A DNA stretch of 64,000 nucleotides from an uncultured Romboutsia sp. (GCA_937880075.1 CALFLM010000088.1:35449-99448); one strand, 5' to 3'. Counted from the first letter of the stretch, positions 51,468-60,026 are shown. The notes: generated from the letters alone by a model not told the origin. Made by a program: numbers and translations.

Positions 51468-51800
51468 TCAATCTCTTTTCTTATAACGTTTAACCACTCT
51501 ATATCTCTTACCATCTCTATATAAGAGCCAATCTCCGATATCAGAAATATCTTCAAATTCAGAAATGGTACCATATTCATCTTCAAATACAACAGTTTGC
51601 CATTTGCGACCAAACCAACCAGATGGTACAATCTCTTCAACTTGATAATAGACTTCATCTACCCATTTGAATGTACCATCATCTTGTTTCTTTCTCTTAT
51701 GTTGACTTACTTCAACAATACGATACTTCAATTCAACACCTTGACTGAGTTCACCTAATGCCTCTGTTGTATCAACATCAACAATTCTCCTCTGTTCCAT
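51468..51800 (-). CDS. Small protein of unknown function
   Basis: About 110 residues from the ATG at 51800 (MEQRRIVDVDTTEALG); the frame extends to 51905 but would overlap the upstream gene by 128 nt. The middle is strand-rich (WVDEVYYQVEEIVPSGWFG) and the C-terminus basic. Not recognised. Confidence 0.6.
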   Translation of the reverse strand: MEQRRIVDVDTTEALGELSQGVELKYRIVEVSQHKRKKQDDGTFKWVDEVYYQVEEIVPSGWFGRKWQTVVFEDEYGTISEFEDISDIGDWLLYRDGKRYRVVKRYKKRD

Positions 51801-52269
51801 GCTTATATAGTTTATTCCAATAATTCTCAAGAATATCACACTGAATGTTGTGGCTGAATGTTTCATCAAAAATAAGCTTATGCTGAAAATCAATAGCAAT
51901 AGCAAATGGATAATCGTGAAAATACATGCTTGGCATTTCTCTATTAGGATTTGAAGAAGTCAAATCTATAAAATCTGTTTCTATCTGTTCTGTTGACAAA
52001 CTACTCTTCAATGGTATCATCTTGAATAATGTAGTATCAGAATCAACAGGAATTCCAAAAAACATAAACTTTACATTATGCCTTACATTATGCTTATAAC
52101 CAGTACCAAGGTTGAAGAATGAAACACAAATTTCCCAACCTATCAAATTATCAAGCTTAGACACATAAACTTTATGTTCACATAATGCAGTGTTCTTGAA
52201 ACCAAAATATTTCAAGCATTCTTCAATATCTTTCTTAATCTCATTTTCTGCAAAAATAACATCCATCAT
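51778..52269 (-). CDS. Protein of unknown function
   Basis: A 163-residue soluble protein, not recognised, with a central strand NVRHNVKFMFFGIPVDSD. It overlaps the next gene by 23 nt, consistent with translational coupling. Confidence 0.6.
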   Translation of the reverse strand: MMDVIFAENEIKKDIEECLKYFGFKNTALCEHKVYVSKLDNLIGWEICVSFFNLGTGYKHNVRHNVKFMFFGIPVDSDTTLFKMIPLKSSLSTEQIETDFIDLTSSNPNREMPSMYFHDYPFAIAIDFQHKLIFDETFSHNIQCDILENYWNKLYKHGTEENC

Positions 52270-52288
52270 AATAATTAATTTTATTTAT

Positions 52289-52675
52289 TTATTTTCGATT
52301 CTTTGATTTGAACAACTGAAACAACAAGTTATGGAACCAACCATATTCCCATACATTGATATTCAATTGGCCTATGAAATACAGAGCAGAATCAAAAGCA
52401 GTACATTTACTGCAGATACTTACATCATCTCTCTTAGGACAAAGATCAGTATCTCTGTTGCAGTAAACTTCTACTTCTTTCTTATCTGGATTATATATAC
52501 AATGTAAGCTTACTGTATAGTAGTCATTTCTGTTATACTTTTCTACAAAGAAAAACTTGATATCAGCAATACAAGTACCTAAGTAGTTACATTCTATATT
52601 ATAAATGACATCAGAATTAGAATATCCTTTATCTAGCCATTCTTTTACTTTTCTTTCAAATTCTCTTTCACTCAT
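52289..52675 (-). CDS. Cysteine-containing small protein
   Basis: A 128-residue protein from ATG 52675, which overlaps the stop of the upstream gene as ATGA. Four cysteines near the middle (CNRDTDLCPKRDDVSICSKC) could bind zinc. Not recognised. Confidence 0.6.
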   Translation of the reverse strand: MSEREFERKVKEWLDKGYSNSDVIYNIECNYLGTCIADIKFFFVEKYNRNDYYTVSLHCIYNPDKKEVEVYCNRDTDLCPKRDDVSICSKCTAFDSALYFIGQLNINVWEYGWFHNLLFQLFKSKNRK

Positions 52676-52887
52676 GCAATCTCTTTTACATCCAATCCAA
52701 ATCCACAAGTAATGAGATACTTGTAATCCTCTTTAGATACTTTATAATACTGTGATGTAATAGTATGAATGAAGAACTCATTCTCATTGTCAGGGTTTGG
52801 CTGTACACCGATAACCTTATCCATATCAACAACCAAGCCGGTTGACAAAATCACATACTTCATATTTGCCTCGTTCTGTACTTTCAT
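52672..52887 (-). CDS. Single-module homologue of the 48041-48424 repeat protein
   Basis: A 71-residue protein from ATG 52887 (MKVQNEANMKYVIL). The frame extends to 52995 but would overlap the upstream gene by 68 nt. Its VIGVQPNPDNENEFFIHTITSQYYKVSKEDYKYL is one copy of the module duplicated at 48041-48424. Confidence 0.65.
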   Translation of the reverse strand: MKVQNEANMKYVILSTGLVVDMDKVIGVQPNPDNENEFFIHTITSQYYKVSKEDYKYLITCGFGLDVKEIA

Positions 52888-52927
52888 ATTCTTTCTATAT
52901 TTATAATCTCTATATTTATAAATTAAA

Positions 52928-53284
52928 TTAATATTCCAAACAGTTAGAATTCTTCCACTTGGTAATTCCAATAGGAGCAATTCCAAAATCTTCATTCAAC
53001 AAATCTTCAAGCTTCTCAAGGAGGAAATTAATATCATCCTGAATGGTATTGCCATTCATCAAATCTTCATCATATTCAATAAGATGAACTTTATTAGATA
53101 CTACCTTCAAACCAGTATCTTCATCCTTAGTAGTGGTTTCAAAAATAAGGTTAACACTATCATCTACCTCATTTATTGAGAATACTGCTTTAGTATAGTC
53201 TGTAATCTTCAACTTAATACCGTTAGAATCACCAAGAAGAAGATTTTTAAAAGCGTCATTTGTGTTGTTTGTAATCATAATCAT
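52928..53284 (-). CDS. Protein of unknown function
   Basis: A 118-residue soluble protein, not recognised, with a beta-rich middle and acidic helix (INFLLEKLEDLLNEDFG). It is the first gene of an operon running to 50942, with a good promoter at 53337-53364. Confidence 0.6.
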   Translation of the reverse strand: MIMITNNTNDAFKNLLLGDSNGIKLKITDYTKAVFSINEVDDSVNLIFETTTKDEDTGLKVVSNKVHLIEYDEDLMNGNTIQDDINFLLEKLEDLLNEDFGIAPIGITKWKNSNCLEY

Positions 53285-53336
53285 TAAAAATTAAATTGTT
53301 CTACATTCAGTTTGTCAATATTTATTTGACATACTA

Positions 53337-53364
53337 AATATAGAACAATCTTTCAGGATTTCAA
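53337..53364 (-). promoter_or_regulatory. Promoter, TTGAAA-N16-TATATT type
   Basis: TTGAAA... reads as TTGAAA (53359-53364) and TATATT (53337-53342), spacing 16, 53 nt before the 52928-53284 gene. Confidence 0.8.
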
Positions 53365-53379
53365 AATATATTTAAAAAT

Positions 53380-54687
53380 TTATTCAGCTGCTTTAATATT
53401 TATTCGTTCTTTTATTCTCTTCAGAATCTGAACTGTTGGTTCAATCTGCTCAATAATCTCGTCCATTGGCTTGTATGCCATAGGAGACTCATCCAATGTT
53501 GACTTGTTGACAGATGTTGAACAAACATCCTTCATCTCTTCGACAAATTCATCCATAGAAAGATTTGCCTTAGCAGCAGAACGTGACATCAATCGACCAG
53601 CACCATGAGGAGCAGTACAATTCCATTCAGTATTCCCTTTACCTACACAAATCAATACACCATCTCGCATGTTGATAGGAATCACAAGTTCACGTCCATA
53701 AGCAGCATTAACAGAACCTTTACGGATAATCATATCATCAAAATCAATGTAGTTATGCATTGTATTGATGACACGTGCCATAGAAGCACCTTTGACAATC
53801 TTAGTATAGATTTCTGTCATCTTATCTGAAATAAGCAAATGATTGTACTTTGCATAAGTCTGTGCAATTACCATATCAGTAAGATATCCAATCAGATTCT
53901 CACCATTCAAATAACCAGTAGGAACAGATGATACAAAGTCTTCCTTTGCATTCTTGATTCGCTCATTCCATTCTGACTTAGGATATGTATCCTTTATCTT
54001 TTCAATATACTTTGCCCATTCAGAACTATCAACATGATAAGGCTTGTTTGCAACATTCATCCAGTACTTTGCTACTTTCAAACCAAAGTTACGAGAACCA
54101 CAATGTATCATGATATATCCATTACCTTCATCATCGGTATCATAAGACAAGAAATGATTACCACCACCAGTAGTACCTAATGACTTCCAGAAAGTACCTT
54201 CATCCATACCAATTCGCTTCAGCATATCAGAAATGTACTTTTCATTTACATTTACATTGTTTACAAAATCCGTTGTAGCAACAGCTCTGTCAATAGCAGT
54301 ATTGCACATCTTGTAGAACATCTTTTCATCAGCAATCTTCTTATCATAGATAGTGAATCCAGTAGGAATATCTTTCTTCCATCGATGTTCAAGCAATGCA
54401 TAAGATTCCTCTGGACATGGCTTTGACATCTTGATACAAGTTACCTGGCAACCAATATCAACACCTACATGACTTGGATTGACCATTGGATTCTCCTTAT
54501 CAATAGTAGAAGAAAAGCCAATTGTTATTGACTGCCCCAAGTGGATATCCGGCATGATTCGTATTTTCTGATTCTTAAATGCAGGACAGTCACAAATACT
54601 ATAAACCATCTTCAATGCATCTTCTTCAACTGTCTTTGCAAAAATCTTGCAATCCTTATTGTACTTACCAATTATATTGTATTCCAT
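53380..54687 (-). CDS. rtcB: RNA ligase RtcB
   Basis: A 435-residue RtcB-type ligase. It has the metal-binding VGVDIGC near residue 74, GTTGGGNHFLSYD near 170, MIHCGSRNFG near 193 (histidine and glycine loop) and TAPHGAGRLMSRSAAK near 362, with the histidine that carries GMP. It joins 2',3'-cyclic-phosphate or 3'-phosphate RNA ends to 5'-OH ends using GTP. In phages it can repair tRNAs cut by host defence nucleases. It is preceded by a VNY-family gene one nt away. With the ligase-like protein at 37539-38768, two different RNA-joining systems may be present. Confidence 0.92.
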   Translation of the reverse strand: MEYNIIGKYNKDCKIFAKTVEEDALKMVYSICDCPAFKNQKIRIMPDIHLGQSITIGFSSTIDKENPMVNPSHVGVDIGCQVTCIKMSKPCPEESYALLEHRWKKDIPTGFTIYDKKIADEKMFYKMCNTAIDRAVATTDFVNNVNVNEKYISDMLKRIGMDEGTFWKSLGTTGGGNHFLSYDTDDEGNGYIMIHCGSRNFGLKVAKYWMNVANKPYHVDSSEWAKYIEKIKDTYPKSEWNERIKNAKEDFVSSVPTGYLNGENLIGYLTDMVIAQTYAKYNHLLISDKMTEIYTKIVKGASMARVINTMHNYIDFDDMIIRKGSVNAAYGRELVIPINMRDGVLICVGKGNTEWNCTAPHGAGRLMSRSAAKANLSMDEFVEEMKDVCSTSVNKSTLDESPMAYKPMDEIIEQIEPTVQILKRIKERINIKAAE

Positions 54688-54688
54688 A

Positions 54689-54964
54689 TTAATTCAAATC
54701 TAATTTTGTAAAACCTGTAACAACAACATTCAATTCTGCTACTTTACCTTCATTTTCTTGACCATGTGAATATGTTCGCTCATCCAACTTCTTAGTTTCT
54801 TCATCTTCTAATATAGCTGTCCATGTATCTAATGTATTTTCAGTAACATTACCAAACATGTTGCACCACATCAGTTTTGTACATTCATAAAAACCAGGAA
54901 TTCCAAACTCTGTTGTATAGCTAACTTTATAGTTGACTAATGCTTTTCTTCTTAATAATGACAT
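54689..54964 (-). CDS. VNY-family small protein
   Basis: A 91-residue protein, RRKALVNYKVSYTTEFG..., with TLDTWTAILEDEE and a terminal VVVTGFTKLDLN that aligns with the SILSFCKLG end of the 50942/51209 proteins. It lies one nt before rtcB, downstream of repeat element 4. Confidence 0.6.
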   Translation of the reverse strand: MSLLRRKALVNYKVSYTTEFGIPGFYECTKLMWCNMFGNVTENTLDTWTAILEDEETKKLDERTYSHGQENEGKVAELNVVVTGFTKLDLN

Positions 54965-54995
54965 ATATATTTACTAATTATTAATTAATTCTAGG

Positions 54996-55089
54996 ATTCT
55001 CCTGTTAAGCGCCTGGGTCACACAGGGAGCGGAAGAATATGCTTCAGTATATTCTATAAAAGGGACTCATTTGAGAGTCCCTGTGTGAA
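54996..55089 (-). repeat. Conserved structured element, copy 4 of 4
   Basis: On the minus strand CACACAGGGA pairs with TCCCTGTGTG; inside are GGGACTC-loop-GAGTCCC and GAATAT-loop-ATATTC hairpins, then ACCCAGGCGCTTAACAGGAG. It starts right after the stop codon of the 55091-55882 gene and precedes the small gene before rtcB. Confidence 0.8.
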
Positions 55090-55090
55090 T

Positions 55091-55882
55091 TTATTCTTCA
55101 TTCAACTTAATGAATCTGATCTGAGTGAGAATAAACTTACCTTCATTTGTCTTTGCAATTTCCTTAAGCTTCTTGTCAACTTCTGGACGAGTTTCAGGAG
55201 TGTTAGGAAGAGGTTCTGTCATCACCTTGATGAATTCACCTTTGCGAACTCCATCAGCTTCATCTTCTGAAACATTCTTCTTGATTACAACTAACTGAGT
55301 CTTGTCCTTGGCATCCATAACTGAAGTAAGAATCTTACCGTAAGCCGCTTCTTTAATGAGATTGTTACGGAGAATTCTAAGCTGTTGCTCTTCTGAAGTA
55401 AATGAATATTCCTTATTGATTTTATAAAGGTTATCAACATTCTTGTGACATGCCTCTTCAAGTTCCTTTCCAAATTCCTTATTGTTGATAATCATTGCAA
55501 CAAACTCATAGTACTTGAGAACTTTAATGCTTCTTTCATCAAGGTTGTTGATTCTAACATCTCCATAAGAACTGATGTTCAAACGAAAATCCCATACCTT
55601 TTTGTTTGTATCCCAATTATACTCATAAGAAGGATAGATATTTACATCATAGAAACTATCATTATCTTCTGATCTGAAACTTACATTTCTATCAGAAGCA
55701 AGGTCAACATGATACCCATTAATGTTGAACTTCTTCAAAACATCGTTCACCTCATTGATGTAGTTAGTAATAGCACTTGTATATTTCTCGGCTCCAACCT
55801 TGGTCAATTCATCAATTTCATTCAAACGATTGTCAATTGACTCAACTGTTGTATACTTAGCTTTAACTTCTGCGTATGTCAT
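55091..55882 (-). CDS. Protein of unknown function
   Basis: A 263-residue helical protein, first gene of an operon with promoter 55929-55956. It has long charged helices (ESIDNRLNEIDELTKVGAEK, EACHKNVDNLYKINKEYS). Not recognised. Codons here look more GC-balanced than in the neighbouring endonuclease genes. Confidence 0.65.
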   Translation of the reverse strand: MTYAEVKAKYTTVESIDNRLNEIDELTKVGAEKYTSAITNYINEVNDVLKKFNINGYHVDLASDRNVSFRSEDNDSFYDVNIYPSYEYNWDTNKKVWDFRLNISSYGDVRINNLDERSIKVLKYYEFVAMIINNKEFGKELEEACHKNVDNLYKINKEYSFTSEEQQLRILRNNLIKEAAYGKILTSVMDAKDKTQLVVIKKNVSEDEADGVRKGEFIKVMTEPLPNTPETRPEVDKKLKEIAKTNEGKFILTQIRFIKLNEE

Positions 55883-55928
55883 AATAATTCAAATTTTAAA
55901 AATTAAACAACTCATTTATTACGTATTA

Positions 55929-55956
55929 AATATAGAACAAAATATATTTTTTTCAA
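55929..55956 (-). promoter_or_regulatory. Promoter, TTGAAA-N16-TATATT type
   Basis: TTGAAA (55951-55956) and TATATT (55929-55934), spacing 16, 46 nt before the 55091-55882 gene. Confidence 0.8.
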
Positions 55957-56008
55957 AATATATTCAAAAAATTGAACAATCAATTGGTTGTTCCATTCAA
56001 GGGAGGTT

Positions 56009-56590
56009 TTAAATATATTGCTTTATAGCTTCTATGGATTTACTGAATGTATTCAAGAACATGTTTGCTTGACTATCTTCTGCAAAAGACAACAATCTTG
56101 ACCACCCAGTAACTTTTCTTACATCTAATTCACCATTATGGACAGCAACAGCCCAACAAGGTGTTCCATCATCAGATGGTTCCCATCCTCTTCTGTAGAT
56201 ATCTCTCAATATGATAATCTTACCAAGTTCATATAGGTCATCTTTCAACACAGAATTGTCATCATCCTCATAAGAACGAGCTTCATAAAATGAATCTACT
56301 GCTTCTTCCCATGACTCTGGAAAGCTTTCTATCTCATTCAATGGTGGTAATTCTTTCCAAACTTTCTTCAAAGATTCCCACAACATAGTATCATCTTCCA
56401 TATAGACAATCTTGTTGTTGTCATGAAAATCAATGTAGAATACATGGTGAGGATTAGCTAATTCAATGCTTTTAAAATCTTCTCCAACAACACCTCCGCA
56501 AGCCATCAATCGATTCATGACACCTAGTGGATTTGATGGGCATCCCAACACATATATAAACTGATGATCTTTGTGTTCTTTATATTTCAT
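56009..56590 (-). CDS. Protein of unknown function
   Basis: A 193-residue soluble protein (YVLGCPSNPLGVMNRLMACGG, later WEPSDDGTPCWAVAVHNGEL). Not recognised. It is one nt downstream of the 83-residue gene. Confidence 0.65.
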   Translation of the reverse strand: MKYKEHKDHQFIYVLGCPSNPLGVMNRLMACGGVVGEDFKSIELANPHHVFYIDFHDNNKIVYMEDDTMLWESLKKVWKELPPLNEIESFPESWEEAVDSFYEARSYEDDDNSVLKDDLYELGKIIILRDIYRRGWEPSDDGTPCWAVAVHNGELDVRKVTGWSRLLSFAEDSQANMFLNTFSKSIEAIKQYI

Positions 56591-56591
56591 T

Positions 56592-56843
56592 TTACAGCTT
56601 TACAGTCATCCTATATGCTAGTCCATCCTTTCTGTTTATCAAATCTGCTGTAACTTTCTTAACTTCTGTATTGAAAGTATAATCAATAGATTTGTCAGAA
56701 TTCTTGACAAACGTATAGTCACTATCTATATTTGTCATGTCTAATGACATGTATATTGGTTTTCCTTGGTCATCAATACCAGGGAAAAAGAAGAGATGAC
56801 TTTTGTCATCTCTCTTGTATAATGATACAAATCCTGGAAACAT
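56592..56843 (-). CDS. Small protein of unknown function
   Basis: An 83-residue beta-rich protein (SHLFFFPGIDDQGKPIYMSL). Not recognised. A weaker promoter-like pair with 18-nt spacing lies at 56895-56924. Confidence 0.6.
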   Translation of the reverse strand: MFPGFVSLYKRDDKSHLFFFPGIDDQGKPIYMSLDMTNIDSDYTFVKNSDKSIDYTFNTEVKKVTADLINRKDGLAYRMTVKL

Positions 56844-56915
56844 ATTTATATTCTTTTCAATTAAAATTAATACTTATATGGTATTTACTTATAGAATATA
56901 GAATATGTATACAGA

Positions 56916-57539
56916 TTATTTCAAAGCATTGAGTGCTGCAATGATTTTTTCTTTATGGTGTACTTTGATACTCTTAGGTCCACCAGTAGGAATGTGCCAA
57001 GCAATCTTTGCAATAACTGCATCTTTATCTGTTGCTGATGCTATCTCATCCAACCACATCTTTACAACATCATAAGTTACACCACAATGTAAACGAAGTT
57101 CACGTTCCAAACCTGTATGACCATCAGCATCTTGAAGTAGTTCATCATGAGCCCAAGGTTCAGCTACTTCAGGACCACAGTCATCAGATGGAGCTGGTGA
57201 GATTGGTGATTCTGGATCCTTAGGTGGTTCTGGGGCTTTATAGATAGGATTTTCCTTACGATGATCTTCATCTTCTAACTTAATAGATTCATCATCTGTA
57301 TCATAATGGTACAAATACTGATCCTTTTCTGTACCTTCTGTCCAGTAATGACCTGACTTACAATCTTTGTTAGGACAATGACCTGGTTTGCAAGTACATA
57401 CATGGTTAGGATTTGAACAACCACCAGTAGGAGGACAACTATCACCAGTATCACTCTGGATTGGATTTACTTTTACTTCATCGTTCAAAACAACTGTTGA
57501 TTGCTTTGTTTCTTCTGTATTAGTTGATTTCTTTGCCAT
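56916..57539 (-). CDS. Protein with Cys-rich N-terminal and Pro-rich middle
   Basis: A 207-residue protein. Residues 34-62 hold eight cysteines and a histidine (CPPTGGCSNPNHVCTC, then CPNKDC), compatible with zinc knuckles. A Pro/Asp-rich linker (PEPPKDPESPISPAPS) follows, then a compact C-terminal domain (ERELRLHCGVTYDVVKMWL). No known family. The arrangement resembles an adaptor or virion-associated protein. It lies 52 nt downstream of the polymerase C-terminal gene's end on the far side. Confidence 0.6.
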   Translation of the reverse strand: MAKKSTNTEETKQSTVVLNDEVKVNPIQSDTGDSCPPTGGCSNPNHVCTCKPGHCPNKDCKSGHYWTEGTEKDQYLYHYDTDDESIKLEDEDHRKENPIYKAPEPPKDPESPISPAPSDDCGPEVAEPWAHDELLQDADGHTGLERELRLHCGVTYDVVKMWLDEIASATDKDAVIAKIAWHIPTGGPKSIKVHHKEKIIAALNALK

Positions 57540-57591
57540 TTTTCAATTCAATTTTAATGGATTTAATTAAAAATATAAAGAGATGCTCATT

Positions 57592-58884
57592 TTAAGCATC
57601 TCCAAATAAGTCAAACTGTACTGTACCATTGCTATTCAACAATGGGAATTTCATTACTTCAAGAAATCTGTTCAATGGATCAAGAACATTCTTTTGCCAT
57701 TGAATTGCCTTATCACATGGTGGAGCCCAAGATGGAAGCTCTCCAGATGGATATCCAAAGTAATCTGTTTCAGCCTTCTTTGTACTTCCTAATCTTATAT
57801 TGTAATATTTGACTTTCTGTCCTTGTACAATACGAAGATTTCTCTGATTATTCTTCTTTGCTAAATAATTATATCTTGCTGCACATTTTACTGATACTGG
57901 AGTCTGTTTTGCAAACATCAAATCTTCTTCATCACACAAAACATATTTCTTGTAATTACCAACATTAATTGACTGAGAAATATCTTCAATAGGTGCTGCC
58001 CAGAATTTCTTCTTCCATTTATCCAATCTACTGTTGAAATAGAGAATATATTCTTCTTTTGACATTGTACCAGTATCATAAACCAATGACCTTGTCATAT
58101 CTGTAATGATTTCCTTTGCAAGTTTAGGAGAAGTTGTCTTAATAAGTTCAATTCCAACACCAGTAATCTTTGAAGGTGTAAACCATTTGCCTTTTGAATA
58201 AGACATGGCCTTCAAATATTTCTTTTTCTTCAATGTAATTGTTGCTTCAGAAACAGTTTCCAACTCAAACTCATGAATTGAATGACAATGACGTGGATTG
58301 TACATATCATTCATCCATTCTGTATTCTGCTTATCAAGAAACTCCTTATTGAATCTCAATATCCATTTGATCTTATCGTCTCGTTCTGGAATACCTGCTA
58401 AAGTTTCTGGCGTCCAACATCTGAAGAAATCACCATATTGAGTATATACAGAATCTGTATCCGAGTATTCACTAATATGTTGCTGTCTAAACCAATCATG
58501 TTTTGACTCATCAAGTTCAAATCCAAATTTTTCCCACAAATCCTTTCTTTGCCAAATATCTTCATGAAAAAACTCTTCAAGTCTATGCCACATGAATTTT
58601 GTCAAATTTCTTGCCTCACAGGTTATATCTGAAGCAACCCTCATATCGTAATAGTAAAAAAACCTATTTGCACATGCTCCATAAGCTGCATTATTTAAAA
58701 GCTTACTACAAAGTTCCAACATTGAATTCTCTTCGATTAGATGTTCCAAGTCTTCTTTATAAGTCTTAAGTTCTTCTAATGAAAGTGAATAAATATCTTT
58801 ACCACCAAGCTTTTCTTTCATAAATTGCTGACATTGTTCAGAGAAAACTTTCTTTTCTCCATATTTCTCTACATTATATTCCAT
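57592..58884 (-). CDS. DNA polymerase, family B, C-terminal part (motifs B and C)
   Basis: A 430-residue protein that continues where 21134-22687 stops. Motif B is KLLNNAAYGAC (61-71), motif C is YSDTDSVY (140-147) with the catalytic aspartates, and the KKKKY palm/thumb segment is followed by SKITGVGIELIKTT. It begins MEYNVEKYGEKKVF with the fingers helix, without an intein remnant. The C-terminus QFDLFGDA looks like a sliding-clamp-binding motif. With the N-terminal part it makes a complete polymerase. An endonuclease gene ends two nt before its start. Confidence 0.88.
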   Translation of the reverse strand: MEYNVEKYGEKKVFSEQCQQFMKEKLGGKDIYSLSLEELKTYKEDLEHLIEENSMLELCSKLLNNAAYGACANRFFYYYDMRVASDITCEARNLTKFMWHRLEEFFHEDIWQRKDLWEKFGFELDESKHDWFRQQHISEYSDTDSVYTQYGDFFRCWTPETLAGIPERDDKIKWILRFNKEFLDKQNTEWMNDMYNPRHCHSIHEFELETVSEATITLKKKKYLKAMSYSKGKWFTPSKITGVGIELIKTTSPKLAKEIITDMTRSLVYDTGTMSKEEYILYFNSRLDKWKKKFWAAPIEDISQSINVGNYKKYVLCDEEDLMFAKQTPVSVKCAARYNYLAKKNNQRNLRIVQGQKVKYYNIRLGSTKKAETDYFGYPSGELPSWAPPCDKAIQWQKNVLDPLNRFLEVMKFPLLNSNGTVQFDLFGDA

Positions 58885-58886
58885 TA

Positions 58887-59954
58887 TTAAATTCTATTTA
58901 TATATTCTTTTACTTGATTAATAGTAAAAAATTCAAGATAATTCAAATTATTTCTTTTTGCACATTCTCTTTTCTCAACATCTTTGATGGTCCATGTTGA
59001 TATAATTTGTGGTAATTTCTTCCAATCTTTATATTTCTTTTTAAGTCTTTCTAATATTACTTGATCTTTAATCAAATTCTTATTATAGGGATGTTCACCA
59101 TGTGTGTAAAATCCTTGGTATTCTATGAACAAATCTTTTGATGGTATGTAAAAGTCGCATTTATATGGGTACCTATTCTTGTCATAATATTGTTTTATTA
59201 TATCAGGATATATTTCTTTCAGTAAATTATAACATTCATCTTCTGCTTTGGAATTCCTTTTATCTAAAGTACCATTCTTTTTCATGGTCAAGTAACCTTT
59301 TCTTTGAACATCTTTAGATATAGAACTTGCAAACTTCTTGTACTCTTCTGTTTTAGTATAATTATCTACACCATAATGTTTCAAAAATGTTTGTCTTTTC
59401 TTTTCTGTTATCTTATTTCTATCTTCTTTAGAAATATGTGACCATCTTTCCTTTTGAACATCAGACAAATATGTTTCTCCATATTTATTCTTTATCAATT
59501 CAGGAATTTTCTTTCTGAATTCTTTATTACCTAATATAGAATTAGATCCGTATTTCTCCTGACAAGTTTTCTTTCTCTTATCTATAAATTCTTTTATTCC
59601 TAAAGTAGATTTGACCCCATATTTATCTATAATGGATTGTCTCATGTTTTGCAATTTTTCTGGATCATGCTGTTGGCAATAAGATGAACAATATGTTTTC
59701 AAACCATCTCTCTTTCCATAAGACTTTATTTCATTTATGAAAGGAATTCTCTTTCCGCAAAGTTTGCAAGTTAATGGTCCATCCAAACCATGCTTTATCA
59801 AATAAAATGCCTCATATATATTATCTACATTTTCAAATCTAATTTTAAGATATTCTATTTCTTCTGGAAGTACTTTGTTATATTTTACTTTTCTATATAG
59901 CATGTTAGTATTCTTCCAGTATTTTGATATCAATATTTCATCTGTTATCTCCAT
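58887..59954 (-). CDS. Putative Vsr/EDxHD-type homing endonuclease (copy 5), 5' of polymerase C-terminal part
   Basis: A 355-residue family member from the ATG at 59954 (MEITDEILISKYW); a longer start at 60002 lies inside a terminator hairpin and is unlikely. It has CKLCGKR...CSSYCQQH, repeats DKYGVKS, EKYGSNS, NKYGETY, KHYGVDN, and the nuclease segment AEDECYN, CDFYIPSKDLFIEYQG, YTHGEHPYNKN. It sits immediately upstream of the polymerase C-terminal gene. Confidence 0.75.
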   Translation of the reverse strand: MEITDEILISKYWKNTNMLYRKVKYNKVLPEEIEYLKIRFENVDNIYEAFYLIKHGLDGPLTCKLCGKRIPFINEIKSYGKRDGLKTYCSSYCQQHDPEKLQNMRQSIIDKYGVKSTLGIKEFIDKRKKTCQEKYGSNSILGNKEFRKKIPELIKNKYGETYLSDVQKERWSHISKEDRNKITEKKRQTFLKHYGVDNYTKTEEYKKFASSISKDVQRKGYLTMKKNGTLDKRNSKAEDECYNLLKEIYPDIIKQYYDKNRYPYKCDFYIPSKDLFIEYQGFYTHGEHPYNKNLIKDQVILERLKKKYKDWKKLPQIISTWTIKDVEKRECAKRNNLNYLEFFTINQVKEYINRI

Positions 59955-59968
59955 AAATGTAATATAGA

Positions 59969-60004
59969 AAATGGACACTACTTTGTTCAAAGCAATGTCC
60001 ATTT
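59969..60004 (-). terminator. Terminator upstream of endonuclease copy 5
   Basis: AAATGGACA (minus strand) pairs with TGTCCATTT over an AT loop, followed by T-rich sequence. It ends the 60027-60401 transcript. A TTGAAC-N18-TATATT pair overlaps it and may serve the endonuclease gene. Confidence 0.7.
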
Positions 60005-60026
60005 CATTTACAAATAAATAAAGGAC

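Noticed and set aside
21134..58884. Split intein joining the polymerase halves
   Set aside because: The end of the N-terminal part and the start of the C-terminal part both read as ordinary polymerase fingers sequence; there is no terminal Cys/Ser block with intein motifs and no His-Asn ending.
8176..60004. Group I or group II introns hosting the endonucleases
   Set aside because: The endonuclease genes abut or overlap neighbouring genes by a few nucleotides, leaving no room for intron RNA.
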